Positions 11,300 to 23,204 are shown, counted from the stretch's first letter. The stretch is DNA of 64,000 nucleotides from Aldrovandia affinis (GCA_029706075.1 JAINUG010000015.1:4375154-4439153), one strand, 5' to 3'. Translations and numbers: made by a program. Notes: generated by a model from the sequence alone, not told the origin.

Positions 11300-12380
11300 T
11301 GAATGCGACCTTGCTGGTATCCACATAATGATTGTTAGCGATAGTGAGACTGACCTGAAAGTGAGGGATTGATTGTACAGCAGAGAGATAAAGATGCACA
11401 GATAAATGACTGGGCGCTGAGACTGGGCTGAGTCACAGACCCTGTGGGTATGGCTTAAGGAAGGCCGCAGCGTGGCTCCAGGCAGATGGAGAGGCAGCAG
11501 GGGCTCCTGATTAGTTCAGTGGCTCTGCTTGTCTGATGATCTAAACGGACCTGATCCCAAATCCCATTAAACGGTTAAACTGTAACCCTGCTGGACTGGC
11601 TCTCCAGGGATGGCCAGTAAGAGCGGCTGCCAGACAGGAGGGCTCCAATCTCTCCCAGTGAAAAAATAAAATAAAGCGGGCCAAATAAAAAGGCCTAATG
11701 AGTTTCTCTCCCTTCCCTATCGTGTTGACTTCAGCAGTTTCGAATGGGAAATTCCTGGCGTAATTGAATCCTACTAATTTATATCCTGCAGATGGTGATT
11801 TGCTGCACCGTACCCTGAAGTGCAAAGCAATTTTATGACTAATTTGTATTTACACTGCTCCCTGAAACAAATAAGGTTGTGTAAATTTGCTGTGGGATTG
11901 CAGCCCCATTTAGCAGGCAGAATTGATCATCTTCACAGGCAGGGGTCTCCTCGACCAGGGTGGGGTGAGGGCAAGGGAAAAGGGTTTGAGGCATTTGGGG
12001 GAAAAAGCTCAATCCAAGGCAACATTGTTAGCATGGCACACACAATGGGGGATCCTCTGTGTATTACCAAGAGGAAATAGAGCCCATTTGTTGAGGGTAA
12101 TCAGCTTCTTTCAGTCCATTAATCTAATTCCTCCTCAGATTCAAATACCGGTTAACTATAGCCATCCTGGCATTGAGCTGCATCTGATTTGCTCCTCATT
12201 TGTAAAACACGGGGATGGGCTTCATTGAAATGATAGCCCCTCAGGCCTCATATTTTCACTCAGGGTCAACTCTGGCTATGAATAATAGATGTTTTGTGCT
12301 TGTAAGTTATTGACTGTTTTTATGAATAATACATAATTGCCTAATTATTCAGATATGCATATCTGATCCAAACTGTTGTA
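11300..12380. other. Candidate conserved noncoding cluster
   Basis: Unique sequence without repeat character, dense in homeodomain-type and octamer-like words: cgtaattgaatcc, ctactaatttat, gactaatttg near 11,760-11,850, and cctaattattcagatatgc near 12,340. Frames such as 11,820-12,080 have no recognisable protein. The texture is that of a developmental enhancer region; conservation itself cannot be seen from one sequence. Confidence 0.4.
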
Positions 12381-13585
12381 TGGTTTTTGACACCCTTGCC
12401 AAGCTCCCCCAACATTTGTGGGTTGTCATCTTTAAACGTCCTCTCCTGTGCTCCCTGGCCTCTGTCACTCTTCTTTAAGATATCGAGCCATGTTTAATGT
12501 GACGGGAAGACAGCAGGAACGTGAGGCATGTGAAAGTGAATACCAATTTCAAGTGAGAGGTTTCTGTGCACGATGGTGGTTATTTATTATTTTCTTTTTT
12601 TTCAGAGATGTAAATGTTTTCCCTCTGCCTTTTTAAAAGTGGTAGAATCAGAGCAGAACACCCAGGGTTTGATTTATGGCTTGTTTTTTCCTCTTTTCTT
12701 TTCTTATTTATTTATTTTCTTGAACACCCCTCTGGGCTGGTTGTAGATCAGACAAAGTCCATCTCTGGAAGGGTTGTGTGTAGTATCAGACGGATGTTCT
12801 CTGAAGAGCCTTCCAGACTCCTGACGCTCCGCCTCTCTGCAGCTCTCAAGTTTGTCATGTCTTCCTTGTCAGATCCTCTCCTTTAGTGTCCCTGCCTTCT
12901 CTCTTGCTGCCTGCTTTTGTAACTTTCTCCCACTTTTGCACTGTTCTCAAAAAGATTTCCTGTTCTTTCACTGCACCGCCCCCCTCCCCACCCTCCAAAA
13001 ACTAAACAAAACAAAAAAACAACCTTGGCGTACCTGGTGAGTTTGAATAAAACATGCTGTCTAGCAGGCCATGCCAGTATCTCTGGCCGTGCACTTCACA
13101 GGCCCACAGGCAGACAGCAGACTGGCTGGTTGTGTGTGGAATACTGAGCGCGCTGAGGTGCCCTGTGTCTGTGTGCTGCGTTTCACTGTGCCAGTCTACC
13201 AGCTGTGCAGGTCAGCCTGTATCCAACAGGTTCACAGCCTACCGAAAACACGGCCCCATGAAGAATTTACCACTTTAAATTTGAAAAAGTTAGAGGGTGG
13301 TTATTAGGTCTTGTCAGTAACTATTTCAGACAGTCTGATTTCTGCTGAATAGCCTGGCCATGGAAACACATGAGGTGAGACTACAGACTGAATATTATGT
13401 TCTGCAGAATTCAACATTTTTGTGATCTTTCTGCCCCAGATCCTTACAAGTGCACAGTAGCCAATTGTGTAGGAACATTTATGAAACCACAAAAATATGT
13501 AATATTACCCTTCATTAACAGTAATTAAAACCATTTTTTCAATTCATATTGAAAAATAAAAAGTGCTTGTCGATTGGGCTGCTGT
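12381..13585. other. Unassigned noncoding sequence
   Basis: Mixed T-rich stretches (12,590-12,720) and C/T-rich stretches (12,880-13,000). Several open frames overlap without domains. No repeat family recognised. Confidence 0.5.
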
Positions 13586-13589
13586 GCTA

Positions 13590-14530
13590 CTGTACTAATA
13601 TTCCTTCCTCTAGTCTTAATGGCAAGGCTGTCTCCCTGCTGCAGCTCATTCAGAATGCTGCAGCCAAAGTATTGATGAGAACAGAGATTTCCCAAATCCT
13701 TACCCGGTGCCAAGACTCTTAGCTATACCCCTAGTAAACTAGCAATGACTAAAGACTGAAAATGGTCCTTTGAACTGGTCCTTCGTTTGTTGCATCAATA
13801 ATGAAGGGGTTGGGCTTCATGCTGATTAGATTATCTATTTGTATATCGAACAAATTATAACTAATTTTTCTCACAACACCTTGTTTGTGAAGGGGGACTT
13901 ACCTCATATTAGTCAGTGGTGTGTTGTCTTGCACCCCCCGGCAGGAATTTTTTTATGTCAGTCAATTGGTGTGCTCAATCACCTTGGCCATGGCCAAATA
14001 TTACTGTTTACTAATGGGTTTCAATGTGAACAAAAGGAGAGCAACACCAGTCTTAGCTTCGCTAACGCATCACATGTTCTGGCTCCCAGGCTACCTCCTG
14101 GCTTCCCTACGCTGGTTATATGTCTCAGCCAAGGTACATTTTTAAAATATGTCTATATCCTTTTTAGGAATTTCACAGCTTAGCCCCAGAGTATCTTATT
14201 GACCTAAAAATCTCAGGTCCCTCTGAGGTCATAAGAGAAGGGATCTCTACATGTGCCCACCAACCTGTTTTAAAGTTAGTGATGCAGACCACAAGACTAA
14301 TCCCGAAAGGAATGCCCTGCTAAAAAAATATTAGATCGACCCCCTCTAGCAGAAGTGTCAAAATCAAAATAAATTTGCAAAGACACCAAAGCTTTCATTA
14401 AAAAAAACCCTGTTGTTTCTGAGGCAGCAGGATCAAGGCAGCAGGATCACTTACCATCTTCTAAAGACCAACCTCTTCAGGCCGCACCCTGGATCATCTG
14501 ATGGAAATGTACACTAATCTGCAGTTGGAC
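13590..14530 (+). mobile_element. LINE reverse-transcriptase C-terminal relic (L2/Rex-like)
   Basis: Near 13,635-13,680 the + strand encodes LLQLIQNAAAKVLMRT, the conserved segment after the catalytic core of L2/Rex-type LINE reverse transcriptases (typically LQLIQNAAARVLT). Farther on, HSLAPEYLIDL near 14,178 resembles the following GLAPxYLxDLL stretch. Between them lies unrelated sequence and the frame is not kept, so the copy is badly decayed, probably with an insertion. Clade is uncertain. Confidence 0.5.
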
Positions 14531-14768
14531 TAAGACATGAATCACAGCTGACTGCTGTTTGTAGTTTTACTGATGCCAGAGATGTGTAATTATGGTTCTT
14601 ATTGGACTTGTACACTTAGGGATTTGTGTTTGAAAAGATAAGATGCTTTAATGTAGTCTCTGGTTTTATTCCACTTGCTCATTTTTGCTATTTTGGTTCT
14701 AAACTGTATTTTTGAACATCTAATGGATAACTGGACACGAAAGAAAGAAAGCCATACACAAATATGTG

Positions 14769-14937
14769 GTTCTGTGTGGTTCAGTTGGTAGAGCACAGCA
14801 TTGGCAGTGCTTAGGTTGTGGGTTCAATTCCCACTGGGACTACATATACTAAAGAAATTCACATATACTATGCATTCACTACTGTAAGTCGCTTTGGATA
14901 AAAGCGTCTGCTAAATGGTATATATATATATTATATT
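14769..14937 (+). mobile_element. tRNA-derived SINE with L2-type tail
   Basis: The head carries an A-box-like ggttcagttggtagagcac and a B box gggttcaattcc. The tail reads gtcgctttggataaaagcg, the 3' motif shared by fish L2 LINEs and their SINEs, then TA repeats. A flanking direct repeat (acaaata then tgtg, one base different) at about 14,758 and 14,938 fits a target-site duplication. Same family as 6,231-6,377 in the opposite direction. A tRNA gene is unlikely because the rest of the cloverleaf is lost. Confidence 0.85.
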
Positions 14938-15049
14938 ACAAATACTGTGATATCTTATCCCTTTACTCAATAAAGTGAAGATAATGGAGTATAAGAGTGG
15001 AGTTTTCTGTCCATTGGTTTTGATTTACAGTTTTTCAGTTAGCTGGTAA

Positions 15050-15050
<1 letters not shown>

Positions 15051-15087
<37 letters not shown>
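15051..15087. repeat. (TTA)n microsatellite
   Basis: About twelve TTA units, followed to 15,125 by degenerate ATT/ATC/TCA triplets. Confidence 0.95.
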
Positions 15088-15289
15088 CACCATTATTATT
15101 ATCTTCATTAGCATCGTCATCATCAACCAAAATAACAGCAACAACGGCAAGGATAATCCCCATACTGTACAATATAAATATTGAGTGAATCCCATGAATC
15201 CCGCATATCGATTCATGCTCATACAGGCAGGTACAAATGCATTTACAGTTAAAGTATATCAACAGGTGTGCTCACAGTATACAAGTTAA

Positions 15290-16020
15290 TTTTCTGTTCA
15301 AACATTCAAGCCAAGTTCTCTCTGTCAGCCTTAGAAATGACATCATAATCACAACAAATGAGACAAATCCTCCTTTTAATTAACGACTTCATTACCTGTC
15401 ACCACGAAGCCATTAATGATGATCAGCACCAAAACATTAATCTGCAAATTTCCCCAAGTCAATGGGTGACTGCCTGTATTCCCATATGAGAGCAAAAGAG
15501 CATTAAATTGGTACAAGCAGCCAGAGAAAGCAGCCAGACCTCACTGGGTTATGGCAGGATTGCTGTTAAACTCGTCAGCCAGCCATTTTTCACCGGGGGA
15601 TTTGTCTTCTCACAGCAGCTGTTCAAGAACGATATGGGCAGAGACGTTTTTATAATAGCGCGGTTTCCGATTTAAATCAACAAAGTTGACACATCCTGTA
15701 CACTCTCACTTTTCCTAACCCCCTGTCGCGCTGCTACGCACGCCTTGTATGTCAATAGAATAGTGTCTTCAGAGCCTCAGCAGGTAAATAAAATGGGAAC
15801 ATTCAGTGTCTGGAGAACCTCCCTGCATTGTCAACACATTCAAGGCTCTTGTCGCGTACGGCATTTTTGACGCTTCATTTCAATGTGGGTGCGTGTGGGT
15901 CTACAGCACTGGAGATTGACTGAGTCCAACCTCACAACAGCCTGCAGTTAGTCAAAGGGGTTGGTGAGAAAAGGAACTGGCTAATATTTCGCCGGCGAGG
16001 TGATCCAGCACTTGAAAATA
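15290..16020. other. Candidate conserved noncoding block
   Basis: Unique sequence with clustered ATTA/TAAT words (ttttaattaacgacttcatt, ccattaatgatgatcag, aacattaatctgc) at 15,370-15,445 and an E-box (cagcagctg) near 15,616. No repeat or coding signal. Enhancer-like texture only. Confidence 0.4.
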
Positions 16021-17115
16021 AGAGGCACGACCCCCATCATTACAATCATCTTTGCCGCAGAATGTGAATTGTGTGAATTGATGAGCAGTCTCTGGGGACT
16101 GGAAGTGACCAGAGGAGAGAGGCAGTCGGGGCTGTGAGCAGGTGGGCGTGGAGCATAGAGAGGGGTGAGAGGCGTGGTGGCAGTGACCTGGCTAAGAGCT
16201 CTGGAATGATCTGGATCCGGGTTTCACTGATGCTGCATTCACGGTATACGGTGCTTAGTTTCATCCGTGCACATCTGCTTGGAGGCCTGGAACACAGTTA
16301 TAGAGAGGCAGCACGCTACACATGCATATAAACAGCTATCTATCGTGGGCCAGGTGTTAGCAAGAGATATAGGGAGTCATTGTTTTAATGGAAATACATT
16401 TTAAAATCATTTTTAAAATAAATGACTATGCTGCTTCTTTGAGGATAACCACATTGTTCAGACACAGATCATTTTAATGTCGACCTATACATAAGTTGCT
16501 GCACCGGTGTTTCCCTGATTATTGATCTGGTTTTTTGGGGGGTTTTTTGTGTGTCAGATGTCTCTATCGCAGTAGGTCTGGTTTGGGAGAGGGTATGTGT
16601 GTGTGTGTGTGTGCATCAGGAGGTGTCTCCATGGTAGGAGGTGAGTGGTGTGGGAGAGGGTTGTGGCATAGTGGGGTCTTGCTGCGGGTCTCCTTGTCAC
16701 TGTTCTCTGACAGCTGTCAAATAGCCTGATCTGTCTGGCTGCTGACAGCTGATTTATCTTCCACCGGGATCTTATCACAGCGGCCTGGCAGCGAGGAACT
16801 CTCAGGCATTAATCAGTGTCATCAGTGCCAATGCCCACAGCTGTAGTTAACGCTACCCTCTATAAACCATCGCACCTCTGAGACTCTCCCGCTTTATGGC
16901 TATTTGTTTTAGGAAAGCTGCAGCCAGTTCGGCTTTTTAATTGGCTGCGATATCACAGCTAAATCTAAAGCCGCAATGCGGTGCTCTCAGGAGCTGCTCA
17001 CGCCAGTTCTGAGATGAAACAATAAAAAAATAATGTTATTAATCAAAATCATATGGTTATCATAAGAATAATGGAATGGTTTGTTACCCAATTTGTTGTG
17101 TCTGCCTCATGGTTT
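16021..17115. other. Candidate conserved noncoding sequence
   Basis: From about 16,740 to 17,010 the sequence is unique, moderately G+C-rich and contains gcattaatcagtg, cttttaattggctgcg and aacaataaa words. Open frames near 16,046-16,331 and 16,535-16,778 overlap on both strands and show no domain. No gene supported. Confidence 0.35.
16596..16613. repeat. Short (TG)n run
   Basis: About nine TG units. Confidence 0.85.
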
Positions 17116-17119
17116 TCAC

Positions 17120-17164
17120 TTTTTCATCCATGCTCACAGTGTGTTCTGCAGCATGGATGAAAAA
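17120..17164. repeat. Perfect 15-bp inverted repeat (hairpin)
   Basis: The arms tttttcatccatgct and agcatggatgaaaaa are exact reverse complements separated by a 15-base loop. Too short for a typical microRNA precursor; could be a MITE core or a chance palindrome. Confidence 0.8.
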
Positions 17165-17169
17165 AGTAT

Positions 17170-18195
17170 GATTTTGTACATGCATGAAAAACAATAAAAC
17201 AAACATGGCTACATTGTGTGGTGCAGTTCAGTGCATGCATATAACAAGATATAATACAGGTATAATACAATATATACATGTATAAATATTCATATTTATT
17301 TAATTGTACCATAAGAACCCATTAACCTCATCACTGTTGCCATTTGCCCTTGACATAAAAATACCACATTCCAGTGATATATTTGCTTGCTGTAGCTACT
17401 ATTATAATGGCCAAATCTTTTGAATGGATTAAAAAAGGCAGTCTGTGAGGTTCACATCAGTGGCTAGTAGCATGAACAATCAGCATGGGTTAGGGGATTA
17501 CTAGCCTGGTGCAACTAGCCTGCTGCTGCTAGCCTCTTTCGCTACAGTAAATAAGGAGGGAATGAAGCATTTCTGCATTGCTGATGATGCAGCTAAGTGA
17601 AACATGAAGTAGCCTGTTTAGATTAGGTAGTTTGCTGTGAAGTGACACGATATAACCCAGACAGTTTTTCCTACTCCAGTGTGAAAGAGGCATAAAGGTC
17701 CCTCCCAATGAACAATAAAACCCATGCAAAAGAGTGTTCCTCTGGGTTTGCAGTAAAACCCTATTTAGCTGTAGCTTCAAAGAGGTGTTTTCCTGCCCCT
17801 AACGGGCATTTCACACAGAAACAGTGGGACTCCACTCAGGTCACCAACGTGCAGAAATAAGGGCACCCAGGTTTTCTCAGTTCACACGATGTGTTAATGC
17901 CATTTCCTCATGTGGGTGGAGGTAGGGTGGGGTGGGGGGGAGGAGGTTCATCTTTGACAAATGTGACTTCACTAAAAATACAGTGTAAACTGAATCAGTG
18001 CAATCAAATGAAAAGAATATCGCTAAGCAATGCTTTCTATCGCCGCCCGTCTTTGTGCTGGGGATGTTTGCACATTGAATTATCCAAGGCTCGCCGATTA
18101 ATGAAAGCAAAACATGAACTACAGCAGCACACTTTTAAGTGGAACTGGGGGATTGTGGAGGTATACAAATAAACCCAATCGATGCAATGCTTACA
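17170..18195. other. Unassigned noncoding sequence
   Basis: AT-rich up to 17,520 (many tacatgtat words), then unique sequence with a G-rich patch at 17,915-17,945 (ggtggggtgggggggagg). No gene or repeat family seen. Confidence 0.5.
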
Positions 18196-18199
18196 AAGC

Positions 18200-18500
18200 G
18201 TTCTGGCTGTGCAATCAAAGCCAGGCTCTTAGCTTGAGTGACAGCTTGGCAGATAGCGGCGGCTCAATCCATCAGGGTGTGAAAGCAGTGAACGGACTGA
18301 CCTCCCACTCCACTATGTGGGGCCGCCCCTGTCTCCTTAATAAGGCCATTAGGTGACAGGTAGGCCAGCAGTGGCTCTGCACCAGTGTGGAATGTTTGCA
18401 CCGATGGAGACAGTGCAATTCAGGTGTTGTGCTGCCTGTCGGCACCTGGTTGCTGTCTGTCACAACCCTGTCAGTGCCATTGAGTCCCTCATAGTCTCCA
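18200..18500. other. Candidate regulatory block with paired E-boxes
   Basis: Unique G+C-balanced sequence. Two E-boxes of the ZEB/Snail type, CAGGTG at 18,421-18,426 and CACCTG at 18,443-18,448, face each other across 16 bases, and a further acaggt lies near 18,357. Enhancer function is inferred only. Confidence 0.35.
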
Positions 18501-18579
18501 CATGGGACAACAAAAGACCACCCCCTCCAAATCTTGGATCTTTCCTTCCTCTGGCCCCTCTGAAAAAGAACACACCCCA

Positions 18580-19045
18580 ATTTTATTTCTGTCTTGGCTG
18601 GAGTACCTCTTCTTCCACTGGCATGTCCCGGAATGGTCGCGTGAGCTCACGACAGATTTGATTGGCTCTCAACGGAGGCCCCGCCCCAGTGAGCGAGAGC
18701 CAAGCTTTCGGTGCTGGGTGCCAGGAGCAGGGGGCGCAGGGATGCTGGTTCTGGAGGTGGCGGCTCGGGCGTGAGGAATGAGGGGGAGAGGCAGCGCGCA
18801 AGGTGGTGAGCCTCCACCACCTGCTGGGGTTCACCTCCTCAGTCCTCACTCATGTCTAACGGCACAGATGCCTCCTCTCCATCCGCGGGGATCTCACACG
18901 GATCTTGCAGCTGCCGGAGCTCGGTCTCTGTCTCCCACCCGCCTCTCCGAGCCTCCGCCTCTCGCCCTCTCTTCCCGACGCTCCTCGACTCCGCGGGAAG
19001 GGAACAGCGCAGCCCGGGCATCAAGGTTAATGCGGGAATGCAATA
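18580..19045. promoter_or_regulatory. CpG-rich block, possible promoter or 5' exon
   Basis: CpG-dense compared with the surrounding 20 kb. A GC box (ccccgcccc, 18,679-18,687) lies next to an inverted CCAAT word (attgg, 18,661-18,665). Frames run through on both strands, e.g. + from 18,852 (MSNGTDASSP...) and - ending ...ASVPLDMSED, but neither matches a family I know, and splice sites nearby are weak. A promoter with a small first exon is possible; a CpG-rich enhancer is equally possible. Confidence 0.35.
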
Positions 19046-20205
19046 ACAGCGGCAGTCTGAAACACCTGTTTTGGTCTCTGCTAGACGCGTCTATTTTGCA
19101 TTGCATGGCTCCCTGCGATGTGCCTTTGTGTAGCTGTCTCTCAAGTGCCCTGTTTCCCCTTCTTCTCTGTGCAGTTCTATTTCAACTGCAAGCTCCCCAG
19201 CTCTCTGTGAGAGGGTTTAAAGAGAGTTCACACTATTAAAGATAGATGAAGCTACATGGAGGCTGCTATTGATTCCACCCCCCACCCCCCCTGCTCCACA
19301 ACTCCAGGGGTAATAAACAGGTCTGCATAGCCTCCTTTCAAAGCCAGCCGGCGTCATATTTCTTTGAAATGAGAAAACCTGAAAGCATATGAAGATGAAA
19401 CTGAAGCAGACTGATGTAGTTTAGGATGTTTCGTATTTTCCATCAGCCAGTTTACCTCCCATTGTGAGACAGTCAGCACCATTCGGTCCATGGTGGACTT
19501 CACAGGTGCATGTTCAAGGCTGCCTTTCTCACCTTATCTGAAACATCACCCACACACGAAGAGGGGAATACAACTATGTACTTCACTTTGCTTGTTTTCT
19601 TGTTTCAGGGGAAATATGTGGGGAAAAACGTGTACCTTTGTCAGTTGCAGAGAGCACTAGAAAATTGTCTTACAAATTATATGCTTTATGACTGGGGCAA
19701 AGAATGGGCTTTCAGCGGTTTAAGTATGTAGACAGCATATGCAAGATTTTAGTTTGGTTGTCAGGCCAGTAATGTTAGTTTTAGTTTCAATGCTGTTTTA
19801 TAATTTTATTACATTTTTCTCAGTGGTTTAGCCTGTTTCAGATCAGTAGTTGCAAATTGGGTATATCAATGATTTCTTTTGTTATTTTCCTCCCCATTTT
19901 TCTGGATTCTTTATTTGAAAATAACACCACATTTCCCCTCACTGCCAAGTCTAATTGTTGTTGTCTTATTTTATACAGGGGCCAATAGAAAGTTTGGAAA
20001 ATATGAATATAAAGTTTCTTTAACAAATTATTGACTCCATTTTAACATAATTTGAGAAGTAATTTAAAGCAAATACACAAAAAATAAATGCCCACACTTG
20101 TTTACTCGAGTGCAGAAAGGGAGATTTGTAAGTGACTGCTGGTAGTCTTACCACAGCAGTTGATTTCTCTTATTTTAGTCTTGTCAATAAAGTTATTTCC
20201 CTGAT
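19046..20205. other. Unassigned noncoding sequence
   Basis: Falls from G+C-balanced to AT-rich. A C-rich patch (ccccccacccccc type) lies near 19,277-19,292. No repeat family or gene recognised. Confidence 0.5.
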
Positions 20206-20209
20206 TGAA

Positions 20210-20480
20210 CTCTGCTGGGCATTCACAGCAATGATTGACTGGAGGAGTTCATTACGATTCCATGCAATGCGGGAAATTCATTAAAGCCATTTGCCATTTA
20301 ATTATAGCCATGGCAGTCTCGTAGCAAAGTCCTCAGGACCTAATTGGCACCTGTAGAATTGAGCTGATACGCTATTGCAGTAGCACATCTGTATAAGCCA
20401 TTCATTTTCAACCCGCAAAATAATGTGTATACTATTTGACAATTAAATTAATTGCCTGAGGTGTACTCATTAAAATGCAA
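20210..20480. other. Strong conserved-noncoding candidate
   Basis: About 270 bases of unique sequence packed with homeodomain core words: gaaattcattaaagcc, catttaattatagcc, acaattaaattaattgcc, actcattaaaatgcaaacc (also octamer-like). Of all blocks here this has the most typical look of a developmental enhancer. No coding signal on either strand. Confidence 0.45.
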
Positions 20481-20571
20481 ACCTTAATAGAGGGTTTGCA
20501 TTGCAGAAATATTTTAATGGCTTCGTATTTCACATCTTTCTCAGTTTTTGTATTGTTTTTGTATATATATA

Positions 20572-20699
20572 TATCTCATCTCATCTCATTGTCTAAGCCG
20601 CTTATTCCTGGTCAGGGTCGCGGGGGGCTGGAGCCTATCCCAGCATGCATAGGGGCGAGAGGCAGGACTAAACCCTGGACAGGTCGCCAATCCATCGCA
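20572..20699 (+). repeat. Dispersed fish repeat fragment (LINE/SINE 3' type)
   Basis: Contains gtctaagccgcttattcctg, ggctggagcctatcccagc and ccctggacaggtcgccaatc, words I know from a very widespread repeat of fish genomes, probably the 3' part of a non-LTR element. It is flanked by TA dinucleotide runs on both sides, into which it may have inserted. Family name not certain. Confidence 0.65.
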
Positions 20700-20724
20700 G
20701 TATATATATATATATATATATATA

Positions 20725-20757
<33 letters not shown>
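20700..20757. repeat. (TA)n microsatellite
   Basis: Two TA runs separated by a single tag/cag break. A further short TA run lies on the other side of the adjoining repeat at about 20,562. Confidence 0.9.
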
Positions 20758-20760
<3 letters not shown>

Positions 20761-22130
20761 TATACCATAAACACTACTTTTAGTTGTGTTTAGTTATCAT
20801 TGAAATAATGAAATTTGGATGAATCAGATTAACATATATCCCCTGCTTAATACCCTTATTGTGTACTTTTATAGAACTGCTGGCCTTTGGTAAATTAATT
20901 GTGTTTATATAATAACCAATATTGTGTTTAACAATTGTTGCTTGGATGTTCAACAATTGTGTTTAACATTATCCAACTATTGGACAATGTTGAGGTATGT
21001 TAGATGAAAAAATAGTATCGTTGAGCTTTGATAAAGGGATATGGGCTCCTTCCTCCTTCTAGTTTCTATGGAGATGGAAGCAAGGGTTGTCATGGGAACA
21101 TGAAGCCCAGCTGTCTGGCTCTCGGGAGTGAAATGTAGTGGCTCCAGTCCTGAACTGTTGCCCTTTTTACTTCGACTTTCAATCACTGCACAGACAGACA
21201 AAGGGCTGGGCAGCTCCAGCTTTCCACCATAGAAGGTGACATTTACTGCATTTATGATTAAACTTTGTCTAATTGTGATCATTATAATGTGCATGTACCT
21301 CATCGCGAAGGGCCCTTTCGGCAGTGGATATTGATTAAATGCATTCATCTCTGGTGAATGGTGGAGTGATTATGGCACATCATCTACAAACACTTGACTG
21401 GGTAACATCCGTAAAAAGTCGGTATAAGTGTACCTGCTGGGGAGGGAATGTTTTTCCATTATGGCTTTGTTTAATAACGGGGCCATTCAAGACATAATGG
21501 AAGACACATTTACGTACACTTTGATCAATTATTAATTTTAATTCCCGGAAATAGCTGTAGAGTACATCATAGATTATTTTGGACATTGTTTTCTTTCAAT
21601 GTGTGGTGCCATGTTTATGCGTGATGGTTTATGTACAGGCCACTGGAACTGGGTTGTAGTGAGGGTGGGAAAGAGGTGGCATAGGTGGGTAGGGGGAGGG
21701 GTAGTCTTGCCCCTGCCCCATGGAGATGGGAAATGGGGTCTAATCTGTGCTGAAGGGCCACGGCTGCAGCACAGTGCCATATAAATGGGTTCTGTATTGA
21801 TTTCCTCTGGTCTCTGAATCCCCTGTCCCCCCTGAATAAGGGACCGGTGGCTGTGATGTACGGGTGATCCAATGCTGGATGAGAGCAGCCCAGAGGAGTG
21901 AGATTGCCTTCACTTTTTCATGTGCATGCTGTGCGCTGGCTGGAAAAGACCAACATGCTCATGCACTCGCTGTGACACTCCAAACCTGAACAAATGCTGC
22001 GGAAAAAACACGCGCCGATGGTTTCTTCTTAACCTCTGCTCGCTCCGCCTGTCCAACAGCATATTGGTGGAGGGCCTGATGTATTGTCCTGCAAATTGGA
22101 AGGCACCACCCACTGTGGTTATTACGTAAT
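20758..22130. other. Unassigned noncoding sequence
   Basis: Starts AT-rich, with aacaattgt recurring at about 20,930 and 20,951. From 21,020 on it is unique and more balanced. Overlapping frames near 21,574-21,872 come from a G-rich patch. No gene or repeat family supported. Confidence 0.5.
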
Positions 22131-22500
22131 AGGAATGTTTAAAAAGCTGGAGCGTATTTCTGGCTTTAATGACAGGACCAAACAGACACGACAGGTGTGG
22201 AAGGCAATGCTGATGGCTATATGAATTTATCTTATTTCAGTGGCTGGCTGATGGTTGTGACAGGGGGGAAGAGAGAGAGAGAGAGATAAAGAGAGAGAGG
22301 CAGAGTGTGTGCGGTGGTGACGGTGGTAACTGCTAGGTTTTCCCTCTAACATGAAATGGGCTCACACTGTTCCTGGTTTGCTGTGGGCAGCAAAATCAAT
22401 CAGGAGATTTAATCCAGCCAGCGGCAGTAGGCTTTACAGTCAATACATCTGAAATGCCAATGCCCTTTAATTAACTGTGACATGAATAAAATGTGTGGAT
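22131..22500. other. Candidate conserved noncoding block with a (GA)n tract
   Basis: Unique sequence from 22,131 to 22,255, then a (GA)n tract at about 22,267-22,300, then unique sequence with ctttaattaactgtgac near 22,464. No coding signal. Confidence 0.35.
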
Positions 22501-23200
22501 ATATCGGGCTGCCAAAAAGACTCACAGTTCCCGTTTCCAGAAGTGAAACTCAGCCCCCACCTCCCAATAACTCCCTTCCCCGCCCCCAACCCCACCCTCT
22601 CCACACACCTTCTATGTCCCTACAGCAGATTCCCAGGGTCATCCAGACATCCACTGGTGAGGAGCAGGCTACCCACAATCCCATTTTTGCTACAGGACCA
22701 CATTTCTGTGCATTTAGGACTTGGAAACAAGGGGTGTGGACTCCTTAGACAACCAATGGCTTAAATGAAGCACTAAATGCTGAATCATACCCAAAACCAG
22801 CAGACACTGCAGCCCTTCGGGACTGGAGTCTGATACCATGGTTTAAATGGTTTTGAATACTATATAAATAACACCATTGCACTCGAGCCTATTTGTGAGC
22901 ACCCCTGTTTACACTCCATCGTTAATCTACGTTATTACCACCGTTTTAATACGACCTGACAACGTATGCATTAAAGTACCAGAGAAGAAAGTAGTTGCCA
23001 ATAGCTGTACAATAATGGGTGTTCTGCAGAGCTTTGATTCTCATACAAGAGAAAAACAAGTCATCCAGGAGCCATACGTTAGAACAAAAATACTCTTGAA
23101 AATAATCATCATTTTATATTTAGTAAGCCTTCAGGACAAGCATGATCCTCCTGCAGAATTACTAAGAATATGTCCCCTGGATAGCTGGATTACCTGGGGA
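22501..23200. other. Unassigned noncoding sequence
   Basis: A C-rich stretch at 22,550-22,615 gives overlapping proline-rich open frames without domains. The frame at 22,877-23,215 has no recognisable domain and AT-driven composition. Confidence 0.5.
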
Positions 23201-23204
23201 ATGT

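Noticed and set aside
14769-14850. tRNA gene
   Set aside because: A and B boxes are present but the cloverleaf is degenerate and the L2-type tail and flanking duplication show a SINE. The same applies to the heads at 6.3, 24.4, 41.4, 53.2 and 62.0 kb.
15035-15262. Frames with poly-N and poly-I tracts
   Set aside because: Translation of the (TTA)n repeat.
18778-19239. 153-codon + frame and overlapping frames in the CpG-rich block as a host gene
   Set aside because: Frames are open in several phases on both strands because of C+G-rich composition; no domain, no convincing splice sites.
20475-20783. 102-codon frame with IYIYIY repeats
   Set aside because: Translation of TA microsatellites and a dispersed repeat.
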